Assembly (NCBI GenBank): GCA_902806375.1
Contig: CADCWK010000179.1
Coordinates: forward strand, 1-5,862
Source of the DNA: an uncultured Thermomicrobiales bacterium
GTDB lineage: Bacteria; Chloroflexota; Chloroflexia; Thermomicrobiales; UBA6265
DNA length: 5,862 bases
Direction of reading: 5' to 3'
Positions 1 to 5,622 of this stretch are shown in pieces; the stretch's first letter is position 1; each line of letters begins with the position of its first letter. Both the position numbers and the translations under genes were made by a program. The notes under the pieces were generated by a model that was given only the letters and a program-made list of their open reading frames with translations, did no database searches and had not been told where the DNA came from.

Positions 1-426
1 TGTTCGCTCATCGCCGTCGTCTTCCAGCACGACCTCCAGCGTCGAGTAGGCCCGGCCCTCCGACTCACCGTCCAGGTCACCGTCTCCCTCGAACGGGACC
101 ACCGACACCACCGACTCCTCGTCCGGGAGGCGCTCGACCAGATCGTCCCGGCAGGCGGTGGCGTCGCCATCGTAGAACTGCCCGGACTGGAAGTAGACCT
201 CGGCGACATCGCTCTCGAGGGTCAGATCCCCGGACGCCTCGTTGACCACGTCCCAGACGTCCGCATCCCACTGGACCTGGTAGGCGTAGGTGGGATTCGT
301 GTAGGTATCGCCGTCGACCTGCGCCAGGACACGCGGCCCCGCCAGAACCGCCGTGATGGTCAGGGCGACGGCGACGGTGACGCTCGCGGTACGGGACGGG
401 CGCCTCGAGGCGAGACTCGTTGACAT
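1..426 (-). CDS. Secreted protein of unknown function, partial (C-terminus beyond window)
   Basis: The reading frame starts at 426 and stays open for 142 codons to the left edge, so only the N-terminal part is visible. Residues 1-35 look like a Sec signal peptide: a basic stretch (RRPSR, residues 8-12), a hydrophobic core (about 15-30, VTVAVALTITAVLAG), and a V-L-A cleavage motif at 33-35, giving a mature protein starting QVDGDTYTNPTYAYQVQWD. The mature part is acidic, rich in Asp, Glu and aromatic residues, with one Cys near residue 92. No catalytic motif is visible. The start is supported by an AAGGAG ribosome binding site 8 nt upstream and by strong G/C third positions. Short beta-rich secreted proteins beginning with a 'T-Y-x-N/S-P-T-Y-x-Y' motif are familiar to me from Chloroflexota, but I cannot name a family. 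It is divergent from lon. The export call is fairly sure; the function is unknown. Confidence 0.82.
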   Translation of the reverse strand, partial: MSTSLASRRPSRTASVTVAVALTITAVLAGPRVLAQVDGDTYTNPTYAYQVQWDADVWDVVNEASGDLTLESDVAEVYFQSGQFYDGDATACRDDLVERLPDEESVVSVVPFEGDGDLDGESEGRAYSTLEVVLEDDGDERT

Positions 427-434
427 CCGGGGAT

Positions 435-440
435 CTCCTT
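435..440 (-). promoter_or_regulatory. Ribosome binding site of the secreted-protein gene
   Basis: On the minus strand this reads AAGGAG, followed by 8 nt and then the ATG at 426-424. It fixes the start of the partial left-hand gene, which is otherwise only visible as an open frame running off the window. Confidence 0.75.
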
Positions 441-563
441 GGTGCGGCGAGCCAGTCCCTGGTCGGTCGTCCAGTCACGATGCATCGATGGCGCGATTCT
501 ACTGGTTCGCCCGTCGAACAGCGGCACCACCGCGGGAAGAAATATGTCCAGGCGGTCTCCGGG

Positions 564-602
564 TCTCGCCTCACCAGCATGGGCCTCGGCCCGCTGGCGA
601 GA
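564..602. other. Imperfect hairpin upstream of lon
   Basis: TCTCGCC (564-570) can pair with GGCGAGA (596-602), AGC (576-578) with GCT (593-595), and GGGC (581-584) with GCCC (589-592) around a CTCG loop. This leaves a 5-nt bulge and a 2-nt bulge on the left arm. An alternative register pairs CTCACCAGC with GCTGGCGAG with one A-C mismatch. In GC-rich DNA such a structure can arise by chance. If transcribed, it could be a leader structure or a weak terminator. There is no T-tract. Confidence 0.25.
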
Positions 603-793
603 AGGTGGGCGACGCGATCTGTCGGAGCGGCGGTTTCAGCGTAAACTGCCCTGATCGCACACCGGGGCGGAACGGGGAAACAGCGCGGCGGCAGCCAGTC
701 CTGGCCGTGCCGTGACGTCGTCCCCGGATGTCCCGCCTCCCTCCGCACCCAATCCCGCGCCGGGCGTCTGCCGCGCGACCAAGCGAGATAGCC

Positions 794-3655
794 ATGTCCT
801 CGGGCAAGTTGCCAAACCAGTCCGTCCCAGACGAGTCATCCAGCCCGGCCGACGATGTGGTACCGACGTCGCCGCCGGCGACCGATCCCCCCACGGGATC
901 CCCTCCCAGCGACGTCCCCTCCGCGTCAGTCGCCGATCCGGAGCCGAAACCGCGGACCCGGCGGACCCGGCGGACGAAGACTCGGTCACCGCTGTCGCGG
1001 CCGATCGCGCTCCCGGTGCTGATCGTGGACGAGACGATCCTCCTCCCGCACATGTCGATCCCCTTTCCGATCGAGGACGAGGAGTCGTCCCTGGTCCTCG
1101 ACCGGGCCGCCCGGCTGCCGCTGCGGCAGGTGCTCGTCCTCACCGAGCGGATCGCGGCCAGTGATCCCGCGGCCCCCTTCGAGATCGGCCCGGACGAGAT
1201 CAGCCGGCTCGCCGCCCGGCTCACCATGGACCCCGACTCTGACCCGGTCGTCGGTGAGTCGCCCCGTCCGGACGAGGGGGTGGAGAGCGGCGGCTGGACT
1301 CCGGACGGGGAACCGGAGCCGGAGCAGTTCGAGCTCTGCACGGTGGGCGTGATCGCCGAGGTCGGCCAGCGCGTCACGCGGGCGGGCGGGCACAGCCACG
1401 TCATCCTCCAGGGGGTCGGCCGGGGCATCGTCGACGAGATGGTCCAGACGGACCCGTACCCGGTGGCTCGAGTCCGACGGCACGACGACCTCCCGATGGA
1501 GGGAGCGGCCGCCGAAGCCGCCATGACGACGGTCATGGAGCAGGTCGAGAGCTACCTGAGCATGCTGCCGAACGTCCCGGAAGAGGTCCTGATGACCATC
1601 CGGGGCGTGAACGAACCCGGCTGGCTGGCCGACCTGATCGCGTTCTCGCCCGAGTTCACGCCGGACCAGCGCCAGATGCTCCTGGAGGTGCTCGATCCGA
1701 TCCAGCGGCTGCATACCCTCGGCGTCCTGATCGAGAAGCGCCTGACGGTGCTGAACCTGCGCCAGCAGATCCAGCACGAGGCCCAGGCCGGGATGGACCG
1801 GCAGCAGCGCGAGTACTTCCTCCGCGAGCAGATCCGGGCCATCCAGAAGGAGCTCGGCGAGGGCTCTCCCGAGGAGACGCTCGCCAAGGAACTGCGCGAC
1901 AAGGTCGAGGCTGCCGGGATGCCGGACGAGGTGCTGGCCAAGGCCATGGTCCAGGTCGAGCGGCTGGAGCAGCAGCACCCGTTCTCGCCGGAACTGGGGG
2001 TCATCCGCTCCTATCTCGAGTGGCTGATCGACCTGCCGTGGTCCCGGGAGTCCGAGGAGCGACTCGACCTGCGGGAGGTCGCCCGGATCCTCGACGAGGA
2101 CCACTACGGTCTCGAGAAGGTCAAGGACCGCATCCTCGAGTTCGTCGCCGTCCGCAAGCTGGCCGGTGACCGGCTCCGTTCGCCGATCATCTGCTTCGTC
2201 GGCCCGCCAGGCGTCGGCAAGACCAGCCTGGGCCGGAGCATCGCCCGGGCGATCGGGCGCGACTACGTCCGGATCAGCCTCGGCGGTGTCCGGGACGAGG
2301 CGGAGATCCGGGGCCACCGGCGGACCTACGTGGGGGCCATGCCGGGCCGGATCATCAAGGCCCTCCGGGACGCCAAGAGCCGCAACCCGGTCCTCGTCCT
2401 CGACGAGGTCGACAAGCTCGGTGGGGATACCTTCCGGGGCGACCCATCGTCGGCCCTGCTCGAAGTCCTCGACCCCGAGCAGAACAGCTCGTTCTCGGAC
2501 CACTACCTCGAGGTCCCGTTCGACCTCTCGAAGGTGATGTTCTTCACCACCGCCAACATGCTCGACCCGATCCCGGCGGCCCTGCGGGATCGCATGGAGA
2601 TCATCGAGGTCCCCGGCTACACCGAAGTGGAGAAGGTCGAGATCGCCCGGAACTTCCTGCTGCCCCGGTCGCTGGAGAACCACGGGCTGTCGTCCGGCCA
2701 CCTGCTGGTCACCGACGACGCCCTGCGGCGGCTGATCCGGGAGTACACCGAGGAATCAGGCGTCCGCAACCTGGAACGCGAGATCGGTTCGCTGGCCCGG
2801 AAGGTCGCCCGCGAGATTGCCGACGCCAGCGATGACCGGGCGCACGCGGAAGCCCCGTCCCCGGAACCAGTGGACGCGGCCATTCCCGGCGGCAGCGACC
2901 GGCCGGAGGACGCGTCCGGCGACGGGAGTGGCCTTCCCGCCGACGCTGCGGATGACCTCCCGATGATCCCGATCATCATCGATCACCATGGCATCGAGAG
3001 CTACCTGGGCATCCCGCGGTTCGAGTACGGGCTGGCCGAGGAGAGCGATGAGGTGGGAGTCGCGACCGGGGCCGCGGTGACCAGCTTCGGAGGCGATCTG
3101 CTCTCGATCGAGGTCCTGATCATGGAGGGCAAGGGAGACCTCGTCCTGACCGGCCAGCTCGGCGACGTCATGCAGGAGTCGGCCCGGGCGGCGATCAGCT
3201 TCGCCCGCAGCCGGGCGGGGACCTTCGGCCTGGAACCGCAGTTCTTCGACAAGCGCAACATCCACATCCACATCCCCGCCGGCGCCATCCCGAAGGACGG
3301 GCCATCGGCCGGGATCACGATGGCGACGGCGCTGTTCTCCGCCCTGACCGGCCGGTCGGTGCGGAAGGACGTCGCGATGACCGGCGAGATCACGCTGCGG
3401 GGCAAGGTCCTGCCGATCGGCGGGCTCCGGGAGAAGACGCTGGCCGCCCACCGCGGCGGGATCAAGACGTTCATCCTCCCCCGACGCAACGCCAAGGACC
3501 TGAGCGAGCTCCCGGCCATCGTCACCGCCGGCCTGGAGCTCATCATGGTGGACTCCCTCGACGATGTCCTCGCCGTCGCCCTGCTCGACCGGCCAAGCCC
3601 GCCGACGGCCATCGGGGCCGAGCCCGAGCCGCATCTCGTCGCGACACCCGCCTGA
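794..3655 (+). CDS. lon: ATP-dependent Lon protease (LonA type) with extra low-complexity inserts
   Basis: This is the cytoplasmic AAA+ serine protease that unfolds and degrades damaged and regulatory proteins as a homohexamer. It has 953 residues, longer than the roughly 780-820 usual for LonA. Numbered from the 794 start: residues 1-72 are a Pro/Ser/Asp-rich tail ending in a basic patch (RTRRTRRTKTR). The N-domain begins at LPVLIVDETILLPHM (73) and has an acidic insert at about 145-178. A helical region follows at about 315-420. Then come Walker A GPPGVGKTS (K476), Walker B VLVLDEVDK (D537, E538), sensor-1 N588 and sensor-2 R658 (GVRNLER). An Ala/Pro/Asp-rich linker spans 679-727, and the protease domain has catalytic Ser838 (PKDGPSAG) and Lys881 (GGLREKTLAA), 43 residues apart as in E. 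coli Lon (S679/K722). I chose 794 because the 66 nt before it use codons rare here (ATA, TCT, CGA) and no Shine-Dalgarno precedes 728. The AAGCGAG before 794 is itself weak, so 728 (975 residues) remains possible. The gene stands alone, without clpX or clpP nearby. Confidence 0.97.
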   Translation: MSSGKLPNQSVPDESSSPADDVVPTSPPATDPPTGSPPSDVPSASVADPEPKPRTRRTRRTKTRSPLSRPIALPVLIVDETILLPHMSIPFPIEDEESSLVLDRAARLPLRQVLVLTERIAASDPAAPFEIGPDEISRLAARLTMDPDSDPVVGESPRPDEGVESGGWTPDGEPEPEQFELCTVGVIAEVGQRVTRAGGHSHVILQGVGRGIVDEMVQTDPYPVARVRRHDDLPMEGAAAEAAMTTVMEQVESYLSMLPNVPEEVLMTIRGVNEPGWLADLIAFSPEFTPDQRQMLLEVLDPIQRLHTLGVLIEKRLTVLNLRQQIQHEAQAGMDRQQREYFLREQIRAIQKELGEGSPEETLAKELRDKVEAAGMPDEVLAKAMVQVERLEQQHPFSPELGVIRSYLEWLIDLPWSRESEERLDLREVARILDEDHYGLEKVKDRILEFVAVRKLAGDRLRSPIICFVGPPGVGKTSLGRSIARAIGRDYVRISLGGVRDEAEIRGHRRTYVGAMPGRIIKALRDAKSRNPVLVLDEVDKLGGDTFRGDPSSALLEVLDPEQNSSFSDHYLEVPFDLSKVMFFTTANMLDPIPAALRDRMEIIEVPGYTEVEKVEIARNFLLPRSLENHGLSSGHLLVTDDALRRLIREYTEESGVRNLEREIGSLARKVAREIADASDDRAHAEAPSPEPVDAAIPGGSDRPEDASGDGSGLPADAADDLPMIPIIIDHHGIESYLGIPRFEYGLAEESDEVGVATGAAVTSFGGDLLSIEVLIMEGKGDLVLTGQLGDVMQESARAAISFARSRAGTFGLEPQFFDKRNIHIHIPAGAIPKDGPSAGITMATALFSALTGRSVRKDVAMTGEITLRGKVLPIGGLREKTLAAHRGGIKTFILPRRNAKDLSELPAIVTAGLELIMVDSLDDVLAVALLDRPSPPTAIGAEPEPHLVATPA
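953..979 (+). repeat. Short tandem repeat in the 5' part of lon
   Basis: The 9-bp unit CGGACCCGG occurs twice in tandem (953-961 and 962-970), and a third, diverged copy begins CGGAC at 971. It encodes the basic RTRRTRRTKTR patch of the Lon tail. Growth of this patch by slippage is a reasonable inference. Confidence 0.7.
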
Positions 3656-3688
3656 CCGGGGGGGTGGCCCCGAGACCCGACGGCACCA

Positions 3689-3739
3689 CGAGCGGGAGAC
3701 GACCCGGAGCCATCCCGGCTCCGGGTCGTCTCCCGCTCG
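3689..3739. terminator. Perfect 23-bp hairpin, probable bidirectional terminator
   Basis: The arm at 3689-3711 is an exact reverse complement of 3717-3739, with a 5-nt loop ATCCC (3712-3716). The stem is very GC-rich and starts 33 nt after the lon stop. It ends 22 nt short of the stop of the convergent nitroreductase gene, so it is placed to end transcription from both sides. No T-tract follows on either strand, so it is not a textbook intrinsic terminator; GC-rich genomes often use such U-less hairpins. An alternative is an mRNA-stabilising 3' structure. Confidence 0.75.
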
Positions 3740-3761
3740 CTCGCCCCCGGTTGGAACTGGG

Positions 3762-4310
3762 TCAACCCGGGCCGAATCGCTCGCGGCTGACGATCTCCGC
3801 GAGGGGCTTGCGCCCACCGGCCGCGCGATTGGGCCGCGGGTCCTCGGCCGTAATCGGGTAGCCGAGGGCGACGACCGAGCGGGCCGTCCGCCCGTCCGGG
3901 ACGCCGAGGATGCGCTTCGCCGCCGCCTGCTGGTCGGCGTTGCCAAACCACGCCGTCCCACCACCGACGCCGAAGAACCGCGCGGCGACCAGCAACCGCT
4001 CCGTCACCCGCCCCTCGTCGTACGCCTCGCTGGACTCATTGCGCCCGTCGAGCACGATCGCGATCGCCAGCGGCGCCGTGGCGACCCAGTTGATGGCGTC
4101 ACGGACCTCGGAGATCTGGCGCAGTCGTTCCGGGTCGGTGAGGACGACGAAGTGCCACGGTTGGGTGTTGCGCGAGCTCCCCGTCCAGCGGGCGACCTCC
4201 AGCAGCTCCGTGAGCACGTCGTCGGGAATTGGGTCCGGCCGGTACTGCCGGATCTGCCGTACCCGGCGAATCTCCGCGGCGATGGTCATGGCTGACAGTT
4301 CCTCTGACAT
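3762..4310 (-). CDS. Nitroreductase family protein (FMN-dependent oxidoreductase)
   Basis: A 182-residue protein of the nitroreductase fold. Members are usually FMN-binding homodimers that use NAD(P)H to reduce nitro groups, quinones, flavins or enones. The N-terminal flavin phosphate motif reads RQIRQYRPDPIPDDVL (R18 and R21). A second FMN-contacting segment is ARWTGSSRNTQPWHFVV (S45, R47, N48, Q50, P51), the family's usual 'S-x-x-N-x-Q-P-W'. Near the C-terminus, VALGYPITAEDP (147-158) followed by GGRKPLAEIV (165-174) matches the family's usual ending. There is no signal peptide, so it is cytoplasmic. The start at 4310 is chosen because GGAGGAG lies 5 nt upstream; the same frame is open back to 4493, but that extension has no family similarity. 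It is convergent with lon across the hairpin at 3689-3739 and divergent from the small membrane protein gene. The physiological substrate cannot be read from the sequence. Confidence 0.93.
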   Translation of the reverse strand: MSEELSAMTIAAEIRRVRQIRQYRPDPIPDDVLTELLEVARWTGSSRNTQPWHFVVLTDPERLRQISEVRDAINWVATAPLAIAIVLDGRNESSEAYDEGRVTERLLVAARFFGVGGGTAWFGNADQQAAAKRILGVPDGRTARSVVALGYPITAEDPRPNRAAGGRKPLAEIVSRERFGPG

Positions 4311-4315
4311 CGACT

Positions 4316-4322
4316 CTCCTCC
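4316..4322 (-). promoter_or_regulatory. Ribosome binding site of the nitroreductase gene
   Basis: The minus strand reads GGAGGAG, 5 nt before the ATG at 4310-4308. This strong site decides between 4310 and the in-frame upstream starts, of which the farthest is 4493. Confidence 0.8.
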
Positions 4323-4616
4323 AGCTGTGCGACCCGTCCCCGTGGCGCGTGGGCGGGACGTCCCTTCCCGACGGTCCGACGGGGTAGTTGCCATCGGATC
4401 CTGCGACATCTCGTGGCCGGTCGCAACAGGTGTGATCAGGGAGCCATTCAACCCCGTAACAGATACGACACATCGCTCCCACGGCCGGATCACAGTCGAC
4501 TCCTACCATGGGAGATACAGATGGACGGCGCCAGGGGTCACCCGAACCGGAACCATCCGGGACCACCGCCCGTCCCTCAGACATGATCGCCCGCCGGTCT
4601 ACCGCCGGCTCCCCAT

Positions 4617-4622
4617 GAGGAG
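4617..4622 (+). promoter_or_regulatory. Ribosome binding site of the small membrane protein gene
   Basis: GAGGAG lies 9 nt before the ATG at 4632. It is one of the main reasons for accepting this short frame as a real gene. Confidence 0.7.
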
Positions 4623-4631
4623 TCAACCAGC

Positions 4632-4826
4632 ATGGAAGAGTTCATCGTCACCGGAGTCGTCATCGCCTTCCTGCTGATGCTCCTCCCCGCCGTCGTGATC
4701 CCCTTCGTCCCCCAGAACCCGTCCGTCGCCGATCGGTCGCCGCGCCCGGACCCGGATCCCGTCCAGCCCGGCTCCGGACTCCCGGCGGTCGTCGGCGATG
4801 CCACGTCGGACCGTCTCGCGGCCTGA
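4632..4826 (+). CDS. Small single-span membrane protein, unknown function
   Basis: A 64-residue protein. After MEEF comes one strongly hydrophobic segment (residues about 5-26, IVTGVVIAFLLMLLPAVVIPFV), long enough for one membrane helix and broken by two prolines (P19, P24). A polar, Pro/Asp-rich tail of about 37 residues follows (SPRPDPDPVQPGSG at 36-49) and is probably disordered. There is no cleavage site or lipobox, so it is likely a membrane-anchored small protein. I recognise no family. The gene is supported by a GAGGAG ribosome binding site, by nearly exclusive G/C third positions, and by the sense of the hydrophobic segment in this frame only. The overlapping minus-strand frame is low-complexity and lacks any domain. 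It stands alone, divergent from the nitroreductase gene and ending 30 nt before the stop of the convergent HAD gene. Confidence 0.72.
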   Translation: MEEFIVTGVVIAFLLMLLPAVVIPFVPQNPSVADRSPRPDPDPVQPGSGLPAVVGDATSDRLAA

Positions 4827-4856
4827 CGGAGAACGCGGACGGTGGCCCGGACGGCC

Positions 4857-5579
4857 TCACCGACCGGCTCTGCCAGCCGGACGCTCCGTGTCACGGGGCG
4901 ACACCCGGTCCTCGAGCCACCGCTGTGCCTCGACCAGGGACGGCACGGTGACGTCCGGTTCCGCCGGCAGGTCAGCCCCGACCGAGTACCCGCCCGGCAC
5001 GAAGATCGACCGCATGCCGGCCGCCCTGGCCGCCATGACCCCTGCCGGCGCGTCCTCGAGCACGACGCAGGATGCCGGTGACACCCCGAGACGTTCGGCC
5101 GCCAGCAGGAAGATGTCCGGGAACGGCTTGCCGCGGGTGACGTCGTCGCCGGTCACCTCGGCGTCGAAGCGCCCCGTCAGACCAGTCTCTCCGAGCGAGA
5201 TCGCCGCCTGGTGGCGCCGGTTCGACGTGGCCAGCGCCAGCGCCAGACCGGCCCCCCGCCCGAAGGCGATGATCTCCGCCGCCCCCGGCAGCAGCTTCAG
5301 ATTGCCGATGATGGTCTCCGTCCGCAGGGCGTCGAACTCCGCGATGAGGTCCGGGAGGTGCCCCGACAGGCCGTACCACTCGACGAAGAGGCCGACGGCG
5401 TCCGGCAATCGGCGCCCCAGCAGCTGGGGCGCGTACTCCTCGCGCGCCCGGATCCCATGGCGCCGGAGGAACTCGACCATCGACTGGTCCGCCAGGGGCT
5501 CGCTGTCGACCAGCAGCCCGTCCATATCGAAGACCAGAGCGCGTATCGGGGCGTGGGCGTCGTCGGACCGCTCGGTCAT
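4857..5579 (-). CDS. HAD-superfamily hydrolase (beta-phosphoglucomutase/phosphatase-like, subfamily IA)
   Basis: A 240-residue cytoplasmic Mg2+-dependent phosphotransferase, most likely a small-metabolite phosphatase. Numbered from the 5579 start, all four HAD motifs are present. Motif I is FDMDGLLVDSE, with nucleophile D18 and general acid D20. Motif II is ATSN, with S119. Motif III is GKPFPD, with K151. Motif IV is VVLEDAPAG, with E175 and D176. A helical C1 cap lies at about 25-95. The DMDGLLVDSE and GKPxPD signatures are those of the beta-phosphoglucomutase, sugar-phosphatase and phosphoglycolate phosphatase-like group, which cannot be told apart by eye. The start at 5579 has AGGAG 6 nt upstream; the start eight codons earlier (5603) has none. 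The C-terminal tail beyond about residue 226 is Arg-rich and probably unstructured. The gene follows the phosphotriesterase-like gene by 43 nt on the same strand, so cotranscription is likely. Confidence 0.94.
   Translation of the reverse strand: MTERSDDAHAPIRALVFDMDGLLVDSEPLADQSMVEFLRRHGIRAREEYAPQLLGRRLPDAVGLFVEWYGLSGHLPDLIAEFDALRTETIIGNLKLLPGAAEIIAFGRGAGLALALATSNRRHQAAISLGETGLTGRFDAEVTGDDVTRGKPFPDIFLLAAERLGVSPASCVVLEDAPAGVMAARAAGMRSIFVPGGYSVGADLPAEPDVTVPSLVEAQRWLEDRVSPRDTERPAGRAGR
4864..4880 (+). terminator. Possible weak terminator of the small membrane protein gene
   Basis: CCGGCT (4864-4869) pairs perfectly with AGCCGG (4875-4880) around a 5-nt loop, starting 37 nt after the small gene's stop. 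It lies inside the 3' end of the convergent HAD coding region and has no T-tract, so it may be coincidental. Confidence 0.2.
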
Positions 5580-5585
5580 GGGTGG

Positions 5586-5590
5586 CTCCT
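5586..5590 (-). promoter_or_regulatory. Ribosome binding site of the HAD hydrolase gene
   Basis: The minus strand reads AGGAG, 6 nt before the ATG at 5579-5577. It favours this start over the in-frame ATG at 5603, whose upstream sequence is pyrimidine-rich and lacks a Shine-Dalgarno. Confidence 0.75.
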
Positions 5591-5622
5591 GTGATCGGGA
5601 CATCGAGAGGTGGGAGGACTGC

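Larger units (their letters stand above)
427..793. other. Divergent intergenic region between the secreted-protein gene and lon
   Basis: About 370 bp (300 bp if lon starts at 728) with no open frame I believe in. It must hold the promoters of both divergent genes. The best minus-strand -10-like box is TAGAAT (plus-strand 496-501), about 70 nt before the start of the secreted-protein gene, but no good -35 lies 16-18 nt upstream of it. A plus-strand TAAACT at 642-647 could be a -10 for lon, also without a recognisable -35. A perfect 10-bp palindrome, CGATGCATCG, lies at 478-487, between the TAGAAT box and the minus-strand gene. I see no CIRCE element (TTAGCACTC-N9-GAGTGCTAA) or HAIR element (CTTGAGT-N7-ACTCAAG) that would place lon under HrcA or HspR. 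Confidence 0.5.
4311..4631. other. Divergent intergenic region between the nitroreductase and small membrane protein genes
   Basis: A 321-bp gap that must carry promoters for both directions. The less GC-rich middle (about 4430-4530) is the likeliest promoter zone, but I see no hexamer pair good enough to call. Visible small structures are: a 7-bp direct repeat CCGACGG at 4368-4374 and 4376-4382; a 10-bp palindrome GGGACGTCCC at 4355-4364; TGTGATC at 4431-4437 with its inverse GATCACA at 4488-4494; and a 5-bp GCCGG/CCGGC hairpin at 4593-4609, just upstream of the ribosome binding site of the small gene. Any of these could be an operator, but each is short enough to be chance in GC-rich DNA. 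Open frames crossing this gap are shadows of neighbouring genes. Confidence 0.45.

Noticed and set aside
420..425. A perfect TTGACA -35 hexamer on the plus strand
   Set aside because: It overlaps the first codons of the minus-strand secreted-protein gene, and nothing resembling a -10 box lies 15-19 nt downstream.
77..748. A 223-codon minus-strand open frame overlapping the left-hand gene
   Set aside because: Its product is Arg/Gly/Pro-rich with no domain, and it overlaps the frame with signal peptide, ribosome binding site and good codon use. It is a GC-rich shadow.
728..793. Upstream ATG start for lon adding 22 residues
   Set aside because: There is no Shine-Dalgarno before 728, and the extension uses codons (ATA, TCT, CGA) uncommon in the rest of the gene. 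It is not fully excluded, because the site before 794 is also weak.
986..2701. A 571-codon minus-strand open frame opposite lon
   Set aside because: It is the antisense shadow of lon, whose sense frame shows complete LonA motifs. The antisense product is low-complexity.
4311..4493. N-terminal extension of the nitroreductase frame to 4493
   Set aside because: The extension shows no family similarity, while a strong GGAGGAG site precedes the start at 4310 and the family's N-terminal motif begins soon after it.
4431..4494. TGTGATC and GATCACA half-sites as a CRP-like operator
   Set aside because: The half-sites are separated by 50 bp, far more than the 6-bp spacer of a CRP-type site.
4841..4861. 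A bulged GGTG/CACC hairpin just after the small membrane protein gene
   Set aside because: The stem is short and interrupted, has no T-tract, and is the kind of pairing expected by chance in GC-rich DNA.
4577..4894. A 105-codon minus-strand frame opposite the small membrane protein gene
   Set aside because: It has no recognisable domain, overlaps the end of the HAD gene on the same strand, and is the antisense of a frame with a ribosome binding site and a membrane helix.
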